Below, one piece after another: positions 1-10,346 of a stretch of 64,000 nucleotides of DNA; within the stretch, counting starts at the first letter, position 1; the number at the start of each line of letters is the position of its first letter. Made by a program: the position numbers and the translations under genes. The stretch is taken from the NCBI GenBank assembly GCA_033439765.1, contig JAULSN010000005.1, positions 2,371,001 to 2,435,000 on the forward strand, given 5' to 3'. The notes under the pieces were generated by a model that searched no databases, was not told where the DNA came from, and saw only the letters and a program-made list of their open reading frames with translations. The stretch comes from Lasiosphaeria ovina. Taxonomy: Eukaryota; Ascomycota; Sordariomycetes; Sordariales; Lasiosphaeriaceae.

Positions 1-526
1 GACGTCGATCCCGGGGAGAAGGAGTACATGCAGGAATGGGACTCGTTTGTCTTGAACAAGCACATCTCTTCTGAGCAGTACCTGCCGCGCGTCTTCGTCG
101 GCTTTGTGAAGGAGAAAGCGGGCTGGATTGTGCCCAAACGGAGTCGGTTGGAAGAGTTTAGCAAGCACGTTTCGATGTTGCTGGCAAGGCGAGCCATCAA
201 CGAGGCATCCATTTTCGAGGCCACCAAGATAATCAACGAGGCGAGGACCAAAAACTCTGGCGAGGCGCCCAAAGTACTACCCAGGCATAACGTTACGGGC
301 GGGTGCAATGCCTGCGGCAAACCTGTGCCGGTGTCGGCAATGTTGTCCTGCTCTATCAAGGTAAGCGGTATCCCATTGTTCAAAGCCCAGTGGGCAAATT
401 TGAAGGAGCGCTTCTAACGTTCTCTTTTAGGCGTGCAAAAAACGTCTGTACCACGTGGATTGCGTGGACGGTGTGGACGAGGAAGTTTTGGAAGAGAAAA
501 CTTGGGTGTGCGGCAAGTGCTCCTAG
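1..526 (+). CDS. SUZ12-like Polycomb (PRC2) subunit, C-terminal part only (VEFS box)
   Basis: The gene enters from before the window; only its 3' end is visible. Exons are 1..360 and 431..526. The 70-nt intron (donor GTAAGC, acceptor TTTTAG) is in phase 0, giving 151 residues to the TAG at 524-526. The segment reading EKEYMQEWDSFVLNKHISS, followed by YLPR and the FSKHVSMLLARRA block, is the VEFS box, the part of SUZ12 that contacts the E(z) methyltransferase in PRC2. That complex makes repressive H3K27 methylation in filamentous fungi. After the VEFS box comes a Cys/His series (CNAC, CSIKAC, HVDC, CGKC) spaced like a PHD-type zinc finger and split by the intron. Family assignment is from recognised motifs; the zinc-binding role of the tail is inferred. 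Confidence 0.85.
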
Positions 527-1515
527 AGCCAGTCTGCTCAACTAAGGAATATATGCCGGAGGCCGTGGCACAAACAAGTTGGCATGCAAAGCCATCCAAA
601 AACAGGAACTACGTCGTCTCAGAGACCAGGCAGACGAGCATTAATATCCGAGAGAAGAGAGGTAGGAGAAGACATACGCACCATGTAATATAGTCCCAAG
701 CAAGCAACACACATCACGCGAAGGGGCCGGTTCCCAGTTATCGGCTCGGCGCTATCATATATTAACAGGTGGAAGAGGTCAGGAGTCGTTTTGGTGGGGG
801 GGAGAGCTTAGGGCTGGCTGGCTGTATCCATTTCTTAGCTGTATTTGTGAAAATGGAGACAAGTCATTGCTACGACTCCATGCTCTGTTTAACCGAGCTG
901 CTGTATTATACTGGGGGGCGGAATGGATGCTAGTAGCCCGCACGAGGCCGCAGAACTATCTTTGGGTTTTTTACTTTTTCCGAGGCTAGATATAGTTGCT
1001 AAACGTGCTCTTCGTCTTGACGTTATTTTCGAGCCGACCGGCGGCTCTTGGTTTGTTCTGTAGGTCGTGGATGCGTCTATAATACACACCTACGTAGGAT
1101 TTGATACCGTTATGGAAGCACGACGACACCACACGCACACACCCTTGATATCCTCGTCTGGTGTCCATGGTTCTCTAAAAAGATGTTCCTTCCCTGTGGC
1201 GTATTCCACGGCTGTAATTCCTCTCGGTGGGTAGCGGGTCGGTTGCTGCTTTACCGGCGGCGTAGAGAGAACCACAAGTAAGGTTAGGTTAGGTAGGTAG
1301 GTAGGTAGCCAGCCAGTCCTCAGCATATGGGACAACCTGGTAAAATACCCTAGGCAATAGACTGGCGTGGCAAATGGATAGACGACGTGTTGAAAAACAA
1401 GGGAACCGGGAGAGGTGATATACAGATAATAGTTCAAACCAAAATGTTTTTTTGGCCGCTTATAAAGCCGTGTTTTGGATTCGGAGGAAAGGGCTGGAAG
1501 CTACCTAGCTAGTTT

Positions 1516-1550
<35 letters not shown>

Positions 1551-2242
1551 TCACACTTGTTACGAGACGACAAAATCACTGTCAAAATCACTCAAGGTAA
1601 TCCCTAGCAAGTAATAGGGCAAGGCAGGCCCTGAGACGAAAGAAAAGAGGGACATGAACACCGAAAAAGCATATCATCGATGCCGCAGACGCCCTACACT
1701 TTTCTGACTTTTCTGTCTCACGTCCTGCTCGCTGTAACGAGGCGATTGCGAGTCTAGTTTCACGTCCTGCCCGCCGTGGACAAGGCGTCCACGATTCTCC
1801 TTTTACGTCATGCCCGTTATGAATAGGCGTCTACGGCTTTCGTCTCACGTCGTGCCCACTATATGTGAGGCTTCTGCAATTTCGTTTCACGTGTTGCCCG
1901 CTATATGTGAGGCGTCTGCGATTTCGTTTCACGTGTTGCACGTTGTGAATGAGGAAAATGGTTGCAGCAGCAAGGCGTGCAAAACTCATTAATATACCTA
2001 CACATCATACCGTACAAACTGACAAATAGTAAAGCGTTAGCAGAGATGCCAGTTTGCGAGAGCCCCGTTCTCTCGCCTCCATACCTGTGCCGTTGTCGCG
2101 CACACGAACGCTACAACTTGGTTGTTGATTCGTCTCGGCTCAACGAGGCCTTTCCGTAACTCGATCAAGACCTCTTCCCTGCATTGGGTAAGTAAAAACG
2201 CAGGGGGGAGGTTTGTCCAGGGAAAATCGTACAATCTTTATC
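527..2242. other. Intergenic region between SUZ12-like and SF3B2 genes
   Basis: No convincing gene. The SUZ12-like and SF3B2 genes converge here, so both 3' UTRs lie in it. It holds GGTAGG-type repeats near 1281-1311, a CA run then a TA run at about 1516-1550, and the 42-bp tandem repeat listed separately at 1719-1950. Short open frames on both strands show no recognisable family. Confidence 0.6.
1719..1950. repeat. Minisatellite, 42-bp period, about 5.5 units
   Basis: Units begin at about 1719, 1761, 1803, 1846, 1888 and 1930, each starting with CACGT (or TACGT) then a TGCCCG-like block and ending TTTCGTTT. Spacing is 42, 42, 43, 42 and 42 bp. The units at 1846 and 1888 are nearly identical; the earlier ones have diverged. 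There are no unique spacers between units. Confidence 0.85.
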
Positions 2243-4262
2243 CTAGAAGGTGTACTTCTCCTTCTTCTTGTCATCCCTCTTCTTTTCGTTGGCCTTCTCG
2301 TCAAGCTTCTGGCGCTTTCGTCTCTCTTTGGCAATCATCTCCGAGAGATCCTCTCGGTAAGCCCACTGAGCGCCGAGGCCATCCTGGCGACTGGTCGTCT
2401 CGTACTGCCGTCGTAACTCCTCCTTGTCGATGCCATTCTGTGACACCAGCGCATCAGGGTCCAGCGCCACATCCACATCGCCGGGCTTCTTGCGCTTTCG
2501 CGTGCTATCGTCCTCTTGGCCCAAGACAGGCGGCCCGTGGCCCGGGCCGTGCTTAGGCAGCTCGTACGTCTTATCGCTGCCAAAGAATCCCTCAGCCCGA
2601 ACTTGGCGTTCCGGGATGACCTGGTAGGCGGACCGGGGCGCCTCTTCAGTCTCAAATCCACGTCGTGTCTTACGCAGATCAAATTCGCCTCCGATATTGG
2701 TTTCAACGCCAGAAGGCACGCCGTCTGGGTGAATGGTGCTAGCGTACCCACCGGGCGTCTCGAGGCCGGTGAAAGTTTCGGTGCCACCGGGAACATCGGC
2801 ACCCTCGTCATCTGACTCGTCCTCTTCGTCCGACTCTTCCTCCTCGGATTCTTCGGCAAGTGGCTGGAGCTCGCCCCAGAGTGTTCGGTCAATCGGCTCG
2901 ACCGCAGCAGCAACCGCAACTGGCTGCTGCAGGAGTGGCTGCTGCTGGTATGGCGCGCCGGGTTGGGGGGCACCCATAATGCCAAAAATGTCGCCGCCAT
3001 ACACAGGTCTGTTGAACTCATCCAGTGGCGGCTTGCCCCACTGGCCTGGCTGGAAGCCAAAACTGGCGCCAGGTGGCAAGGGCGCATTGAGTCCGGGGAT
3101 TTTGAGGGTAGGGTAAGATGGAGGGGGTCCGACACGTTGCTGCTGGAGCAGCCAGGGCGGGGGAAAGTCGGGCTGCATGCCCAAAGCCTCTCGCAGTCCC
3201 TCGCTAATCTCGCCGGGCTTGAATATCTTGTAGTCCGCCTCCCACTCTTTGCCTTCGTGGTAGACGTCGCCGAACCGCGTCAGCTCGGGCTTAGTCTGAT
3301 GGCGGAAGAAAGCGTCGTAGAGTTTCTGGTAGTCAATGTCCAGCTTGCCCATCTTCGGCTGCATTCTCTCGCGCTGTTTCTGCTTCAGGGTCTGCTCGGC
3401 CTGCTTTTCGAGGACAGCATCGCGCATTTCCGTGATTCCCGTGTCCGCAATGAACTTGGGCAGCTTGAAGGGAGGCTTTTCGACACCCCGTTTGCTGGAG
3501 AGGTACTCGCGCTTCAGCGCCCAGTGAGGCGGGACCGGGACAACGTTCCGTTGCGACTTGATGTGCACCAAGAGGCGCGGGTCCGATGACGAGACATCGT
3601 TCCACTCAACCACCTCGGGGTTCTTCACCGAAGCCTTCAGCTCGGCAATTGTGAGCTTGTTCAGCTGCTTGCGTTTCTTCTTTGACAGTCTGTTCCGTGC
3701 GTCATCTTCGTCTTCGCTAGGAATGCCCTCGTTGTCATCGAAAAACACCTCGCCCTTGTTCCCGGCGTTGGCCTCTCGTGCGACCTCGTCGTCTCCAATA
3801 CCGGTTCCGAACTTCTCAAAGATATTCTTGTAATCGGCGTACGCGGGGTCGCTAAGCAAGTCGCTTTCATCGATGTCGAGGTCAATGTCGTCGTCAACAG
3901 ATGCTCCGTTTGCGCCGACTGCGGCAGAGGCGCCTGACTGCGATTTCGCCTCGGCGGTTGACTCTTGGACGGATGAAGGGGCCTTCACGGCGAGATTATC
4001 TGCGTCGTGCGAAGGGGGCACTGCCTGCTCGTCTTTTGGCTCGACCGAAGCTCCGGAGTCATTCTGGCAAAGCACATGTTAGACACCAACCGCCGCGATA
4101 GCAAGATGAAAGCGAAGTGGGGAGAGGGGAGGGGAGGTGAGGGGAGGAGAGGGGGGCACTAACCACAGCTGCGACTGCCGCCGTCTCTGCTGCTTTTGCC
4201 TTTTTCTGCTCTCTCTTTTTGAGCCGGCGCAGCTTGTTTTTGGTGTCTTTTGACTCGGCCAT
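2243..4262 (-). CDS. Splicing factor 3b subunit 2 (SF3B145 / Cus1)
   Basis: Component of the SF3b complex of the U2 snRNP, which helps anchor U2 at the intron branch site. Exons (minus strand) are 4262..4164 and 4063..2243. The 100-nt intron (donor GTTAGT, acceptor GCCAG) is phase 0 and the product is 639 aa. The N-terminus is a short basic helix, then an acidic stretch. The DUF382 core at about 160-290 includes NPEVVEWNDVSSSDPRLLV and VPVPPHWALKREYL. A proline-rich PSP segment at about 325-375 reads PPPSYPTLKIPGLNAPLPPG and contains WGKPPLDE. The C-terminus is a charged, Lys-rich tail. The start is the ATG at 4262, first in frame and rebuilding the expected basic N-terminus. It is divergent from the Sly41-type carrier gene. 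Confidence 0.93.
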
Positions 4263-5090
4263 TTTGTCGAGCTTTGGGGAGCCGGCCGCTCCTAATCACG
4301 CGTGATTGCGAGGCTGTGGATCATCCAACAAGAAATGGTGCAAGGTTTTGCGCCGAGTGAACGAGGGTGAGGGGCCGACGTGTTGCGCGATGCCGTTTGG
4401 TACTCGGAGGCAGGTGCAGTGTAGGGAAGGTGCTGGCTGCGCGTAGTTGAATAAGTCTCGGACAAGGTTGCGCCCCCCAAAAGTTTCGAGCCCAGATCGG
4501 TAGCCCGCCAAGGTTTCCGGTGGGGCGGCAGGTGTGGCTAGTGAGCATGTGGCCCGTGCTCCGGACATCCGCTGGTGGGGACTTGGTCGGAAAGTGAGGC
4601 TGACAATCAGAAAAAGGCCGTTAGTGTGGCGGTGCAGAGCAGTCTTTGGTTGGGTCTGTTGCGGATACCGGCGCAGGCGCAGCCCTGTCGCCTTTGTGCC
4701 GCGTGTGAGATGCCGCGCATCGGATTGGCAGTGCCAAGTGAGCTTAATTCTGATGGATGCTTGACATTTGACCTGGTGCTCGTCTCGCATCGGCCAACGT
4801 CAAACAGCAATACAAGACGGTCTCACAAGTCCACGACGCCTCCCCCTGCGAAGTGCAAGCAGTCTGCAAGCAACCTGCAGCCTTTGCCTGTGCCTTTGCC
4901 TGTGCCTGTGGAACCTCGAACCGGAACCATCCCAATTCGTGTCAATTCAATCTTATCCGATCCGCACCTGCTTCGTCAGTGGGAGCAGCGCAGCGCAGCG
5001 CAGAGGCAATGACCAGGTAACTAGCAGCACACCAGCCGCATTGAATCGCAGCGTCGTCCACTCGTTTGAAGACCGCCCCCGGGCCCCCAA
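4263..5090. promoter_or_regulatory. Shared divergent upstream region of SF3B2 and the Sly41-like gene
   Basis: Both neighbours are transcribed outward from this 828-bp gap, so it must hold both promoters. Visible low-complexity includes an imperfect repeat of TTTGCCTGTGCC at 4881-4911 and a GCAGC run at 4985-5005. I see no clear TATA box and no supported gene. Confidence 0.5.
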
Positions 5091-6979
5091 ATGCGCATCA
5101 CGATGCCGCACTCGACTTCGCACTCTACCTCCCACTCGTCGGCCGGTGGCTCGTCTATGCGCACGCCTTCTACCAACCGCTCGTCAGGCACAAAACCGTT
5201 TGCCGATGCCAGCGCCATCGGGAGCAGTCCGGGTAACGTCAATGGCGGCACAGAGAAGTTCCCCGACTTCGATACAGGGCACGCCTTTGGCACCCCGAAC
5301 GGGCGGGAGCCAAGCCCTCGTTGGCAGCAGAATGGTGCCACAAACCCCAACGAACACCCAGATCGCTGGCATCCGAGGAGAGAAAGTCGCGTTAGGTGGG
5401 CTCCAAGAGATCCCCCACCACGCTCGTTCGGCCATGGGAAGCAGAAGAGCATAAGTCACGCCATCCGCCAGATTCGCTCGGGAAGTATGAGCCAGAATGC
5501 CCATGAGATCGCAGATGCGCTTCGTGCGCCCGTCTCGTACAAGCTTATTGTATGCTCTACACTCTATCCGTCCCATCTCCCGCTCTGCGCTCCCCCCGAT
5601 GCTGACTGCGACCTGCTTACTAGACGCTCTGCGTCATGTGGTACTGGTCGTCTGCCCTGACCAACACCTCGTCCAAGTCTATCCTCACGGCCTTTGACAA
5701 GCCCGCCACGTTGACGCTGGTGCAATTCGGCTTCGTCTCGTCCTACTGCATATTGTTCTCCGTCCTAGCCTCGACCTTCCCGAGACTACGGAATGCTATC
5801 CCGGCCCTCAAGAATCCCATCCGCGCCCCCTCGCGGGATGTCATCGTTACCACGCTTCCCCTGGCGGCCTTTCAGATCGCAGGCCACCTCCTCAGCTCGA
5901 CGGCCACCTCCAAAATCCCAGTCTCCCTCGTCCACACGATAAAGGGGCTGTCTCCACTGTTTACTGTCCTCGCCTACCGATTTATCTTTGATATTCAATA
6001 TCCTAGGGCCACTTATCTATCCCTAGTCCCCCTCACTGCTGGCGTCATGTTGGCCTGCTCGGGAAAGCACAGCTTTGAGGGCGAGTACCTAGGCATCTTC
6101 TCCGCCCTGCTCGCGACCATGATCTTTGTGACGCAGAACATATTCTCCAAGCGGCTCTTCAACGAAGCCGCCCGCGCCGAGGAGATGGGGCTCGGCGCGC
6201 AGTCCCGCAAGCTGGACAAGCTCAACCTGCTGTGCTACTCGTCCGGCATGGCCTTTATCATCACGGGCCCCATCTGGCTCTGGAGCGAGGGCATTGGCAT
6301 CATCGGCGACTTTCTGTGGGACGGCTCGCTGGACCTGGCCGTGAGCCCCAACTCGTTCGACCACGGCCGGCTCACGCTCGAGTTCATCTTCAACGGCACC
6401 TTCCACTTTGCCCAGAACATCCTAGCGTTTGTGCTGCTGTCCATGGTGTCGCCCGTGACGTACTCGGTGGCCAGCCTCATCAAGCGCGTCTTTGTCATCA
6501 TCATCGCCATCATCTGGTTCCGCAGCCCGACCACCAACGTGCAGGGCGCCGGCATCACCCTGACCTTCCTCGGCCTGTATCTCTACGATAGGAGTAACAT
6601 GAAGAACAAGGCCGACCAGCGGGCCCGCTCCATGACGGAGAGCAAGCTCGACCAGTCCATCCTACCCATCCTACCGCTACACGTGCCGAAACAGCCGGGG
6701 GCGGCCATGTCGCAGCTCGCCCCGGGCAGTAGCACCATCAGCCAGACCATCTTCGAGAGCCCCATCGCCGTTGACGCGCCGCCGCCGCCGCTCGGCAGCG
6801 GCGGCTACACCAACGGCCACTCGGCGTCCAACAGCCTCGCGAACAACGACGCCAAGAAGTCGGACGACCTCGGGCGCGGCCGCATCAGGGGTACCAGTAA
6901 CGCCAGCTGGCTGCCGCCGGGGACGCGGCAGGAAGACACGTGGCGCCTTGGGGACGGCGGCATGGTGGTTGCGAGGTAG
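5091..6979 (+). CDS. Triose-phosphate-translocator-family membrane carrier (Sly41-like)
   Basis: Multi-pass carrier of the drug/metabolite (TPT/DUF250) superfamily, probably in ER or Golgi membranes. Exons are 5091..5549 and 5624..6979. The 74-nt intron (donor GTATGC, acceptor TACTAG) is phase 0 and the product is 604 aa. A Ser-rich, presumably cytosolic N-terminus of about 150 residues precedes the first membrane helix, which begins LCVMWYWSSALTNTSSKSIL. Further hydrophobic segments follow, including the conserved SVSPVTYSVASL-type helix (here MVSPVTYSVASLIKRVFVII) and the terminal GAGITLTFLGLYLYDR. The tail is low-complexity and Pro/Ser/Gly-rich. Yeast Sly41 was found as a suppressor of ER-to-Golgi transport loss; the substrate here is unknown. 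ATG 5103 is an alternative start. Confidence 0.85.
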
Positions 6980-7397
6980 ACGACGGCCGTGATCATGTCA
7001 TGTTTTGCTTTCCGCATTTCTTCCTCTTGGATTTTGTTCTTCATTTTGGCATCCAATCCAGAACCCAACTTTCTATCTATCTTACTACTGTCCCCTCCCT
7101 CCCGAAAAAGAGAGGAAAAGGGACAAAAGCTATTATTATTACCACGACTACTTATATTCTACGAGTACTGCTCATTTCACGGCACGAAGGCATGAAAGCA
7201 AGCGAGTCCGGGACTCATTGCGATCCGACGTTTGTGTGTGTAATGAGAGAGACGGCGGGAAACGGGGTTCATCATTGCCATGTTTTGTTCTTAATGTTAT
7301 ATCGCCGTATCATGGCGACCCGGCAGGAAGTAAGGCAGGGACAGCGACAAGAGCGGGATATGAAATGGAAATGGAAATGGGAGAATGAATGCTTTCT

Positions 7398-7429
<32 letters not shown>

Positions 7430-8202
7430 ATGTACCCATAGAAAAAGAATGGTCAAAGGGCGGGAACGTCTTGATGTTTTTACTATTCTTATTACCACTA
7501 TTATTGTTGATTGCTAGAGATTTAGGATCGTTGCCATGATTACAATATACATGGGCGGACATGAGGAGGATTGGGATAAGAGGGAGGCATAGACGGCGTT
7601 ATTGTTGGTATCTCTTCTCTCTGTTTTAGAGGGGGTGAAGCGAAGGGCTCGGTTGGGTTTTGTTGTTGTTTAACATCACCCGTCACCAGTCACCGGTCAC
7701 CACCAATCACCACCCCTTTGATTTCCAATTGTATGATATATATATATCATACACCGAATATGTGTCTGTGGAAGTCGCTCCTAGAGTAGACGAAAGAAAA
7801 CAAACATACCGAGTATGACTTTGTCGGAGCAGTGCCGTTCAATTGTTTGACTTTTTTGCTGTACCGCGGCAAATGCTCGACTGTGCTCATTTTATAGTGT
7901 GTGTGTGTGTGTGTGTGCGGTGATGGATATAAGCCATTTATTTTCACTTTAGTAATAGATCCAACTGTGGAAGTCCCTCCTTGAGCAAGACGAAATAATA
8001 CATACAAACATGTAGAGTATATATGTTCATGTTATGTTTATACGTACGAAACTAGACGTTCAGTACCAGAATAGATAGACAATGAGCATGTACTATTGGG
8101 AAATTAGCAAGGCAGCTGACCAGTCTCTATTCTTGGTTATTTGTTATTAGTGTAGTGTAAAACCAGCCAGCTACCTGACCAGCGAGCGATTGATCCGCCC
8201 AA
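6980..8202. other. Convergent intergenic region with microsatellites and a dispersed repeat
   Basis: 3' flanks of the Sly41-like gene and ORC5. Contains a CT run at about 7405-7430, GTCACC-type repeats at about 7680-7720, TA-rich sequence near 7738-7750, and dispersed repeat copy A (separate entry). No gene is supported. Confidence 0.6.
7766..8010. repeat. Dispersed repeat, copy A (MITE-like or solo fragment)
   Basis: A direct repeat of about 41 bp starting CTGTGGAAGTC and ending in GACGAAA-type sequence occurs at 7766-7806 and again at 7965-8005. The interior includes a TGTTTGACTTTTTTGC block, a GT run at about 7898-7918, and ATATAAGCCATTT. Parts of this sequence recur at 15066-15205 (inverted) and 53317-53420 (same orientation). 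It encodes no protein. The dispersed, partial copies suggest an old non-autonomous mobile element. Confidence 0.65.
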
Positions 8203-9887
8203 TCACTCAATCAACCACTCCTCGACCTCGACGCCCATGCTGCGGCCCAGCGCGCGGACCATCTCCCAGCCGACGTTGACGCGCCACTTGCCGCCGCGGT
8301 CCATGGCGTCGCCGCCGGCCCCGCCGCCGACGCGCACCAGCAGCCGCAGGCTCGCCAGCGTGGCCATGGCCATGCCGATATCAGTATCCATGCCATCAAC
8401 CAGCCCTCCCCCTTCCCTAGAAACGTACCGGCCGTCCCACTCGCCGCGCACGGCCGCGAAGATGGCCAGCATGCGCTCCAGCACAAACGCGTGCGCGCCG
8501 AGCAGCTTGCGCGCAATCTTGCGGTGCTTGCTCCGGCCCGGCCCTGCCCCACGCCCTACACCCACCGACAGCCCGCCGCGCCGCCGCCGCCGCCCGTGGT
8601 GGTGCGTCGAGAACAGCACCAGGTCGTGCCGCGTCGCGTTGTGCGACGCCAGGTACGCGGCCAGCAGCAGCAGGCGCGCCGTCGTCGGGAGCAGCGCCGC
8701 CAGGTCCGACGTGTGGGGCTTGCTGCTGGCCTGGGGAGTTATGGAGTTGCTGCCGCCGGGGATGGCAGTTGGAGGAGCAGGAGCAGCGCTTGGCGGCCGC
8801 GCGGCCACGATGATGCCCGGGTCTAGCAGACTCTCGTCCTGGAAGTGGGCGCGGGCGGCGATCAGCAGCTTGGAGAACTCGCGGGCGCCGCGGGTGCCGG
8901 CGACGACGGGGGCCGTGAAGCGCGGCCACAGGGCGTCGCAGGCGTGGCGGAAGGCCGGCAGCGTGCGCGTGGCAGCGCGCGCCAGCGCGTCGTGCACGGC
9001 CGCCGCGAAGCGCGCCCACAGGTCCGCCGCCTCCTCGGGCGTGGTGTTCGGCAGCGCGGGCGCCCCCGGCGGTGGTCCGCCAGCCGTGACGATGGCCACG
9101 AACTCGGGCTTGGTGTAGTTGGGAAAGTGTATGTGCGGCGCGAACGCCGTGTGCAGGAAGTTGGCTGGCGGAGACGTCACGACGAAGACGCTCGTTATGC
9201 AGGGGATCTGGATTGGGGGACGAGAAAAGGGGTGAGCAAGACAAGAAAAGAAGGGGGTTTCAAGGGGGAAGCTTACAATCTCGGCCAACCTCGCGAGAGC
9301 GGGCAGCAAGGTTGGGGGTGCTTCCCTCTGGCGGTCGATGCCGTCAAAGACGAGGACGAAGCGGAAGCCGTCGGGCCGCGGGGCGTACTTGAGCATCTTG
9401 GACAGCTCGACGGTCAGCTGCGACACGGTCTCGCAGCGGGAGGATGACGGGCCATGCCAGCGCAGGGCCTGGGCGACCTTGCCGACGACGCTCTCGAAGA
9501 GGTGGCGGCTCGTGATGCACTCGACCGAGTTGACAATGGCGAAGCGGAGGCGCGAGTCACCGTCTGGCGACCTGTCGTCCTCGCTGGCCTCGAGCCGCGC
9601 AAGTAGGGCGGCGGTTATGGCGCTCTTTCCCGTGGCCTCAGTCCCATAGAGGACGACGTTCTGGCATGGTGCGGCATCCGGCTGTCGTCGTAGTCAGTCA
9701 GCACGGCGGATTATGTGGGCGCGGGCCTGTGTAGATTCAAGCAGTGAGGCGCGAGTGGAGGGGAGGTTGAGTTGCATACGTGCAAGAGAGTCGCCAAGGA
9801 TCGAAGTTGAAAGGATCGGCAAGAAAAGGCCTGGGCAAGCGCCGTCAAGACCAGCTCGTCGGGGAGCTGGAACAAAGAATTCCGCAT
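8203..9887 (-). CDS. ORC5: Origin recognition complex subunit 5
   Basis: AAA+ subunit of the ORC hexamer that marks replication origins and loads the MCM helicase. Exons (minus strand) are 9887..9780, 9681..9277 and 9207..8203. The introns are 101 and 69 nt, all junctions are phase 0, and the product is 505 aa. The N-terminus reads MRNSLFQLPDELVLTALAQA. Walker A (GTEATGKS) is at about 49-56 and Walker B (FVLVFDGID) at about 144-152. A sensor-like strand ITSVFVVTSPP and the family's HIHFPNYTKPEF block follow. The third exon has Ala/Gly-rich low-complexity stretches and ends ALGRSMGVEVEEWLIE. The ATG at 9887 is the first in frame. Divergent from ESA1. Confidence 0.92.
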
Positions 9888-10346
9888 GGTCGGGCCCGAC
9901 GGTGGAAGGCTGAGGTGCAGATTGCTTGGTCAATTGGTCAAAGTGTGAAAGTTGGAAAGTCGCCGTCGTCGACCATGACCTTCCAGATTATCCGTATCCG
10001 TAGATGAGATAGATGTAACAGATGCAAGTCGCGTCACGCGTGCCGCCCTACTGTGGTAGGTTCTAACTTCTAGGGCCGTTTGCCAGTGTCATGGCAGGTG
10101 GGCCAGGCCTGTTGGTGTAGGCACGTGCAGCCCTAGACTGTTCTAACAAGACCACGTGCATCAGTAGCAATGCAAGCCTTTTCAAGCCTTTTACTCCTCC
10201 AAAGCCTGGGCCGTCGCCCTGTCGGGCAACATCTACTAAAACTGCCCTGTGGGTATCTCGTCGCGCCTCAATTCACGACTTTTTGATATCGCCGTCATTC
10301 AACAATTTTCATCAGGTTTAGCACCCGCGCAGCCGTCATTTCATCA
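9888..10346. promoter_or_regulatory. Shared divergent promoter region of ORC5 and ESA1
   Basis: A 459-bp gap from which both genes are read outward, so both promoters must lie within it. I see no coding sequence and no motif I can name with confidence. Confidence 0.55.

Noticed and set aside
1719..1950. CRISPR-like array
   Set aside because: The units are contiguous 42-bp repeats with no unique spacers, and the genome is eukaryotic.
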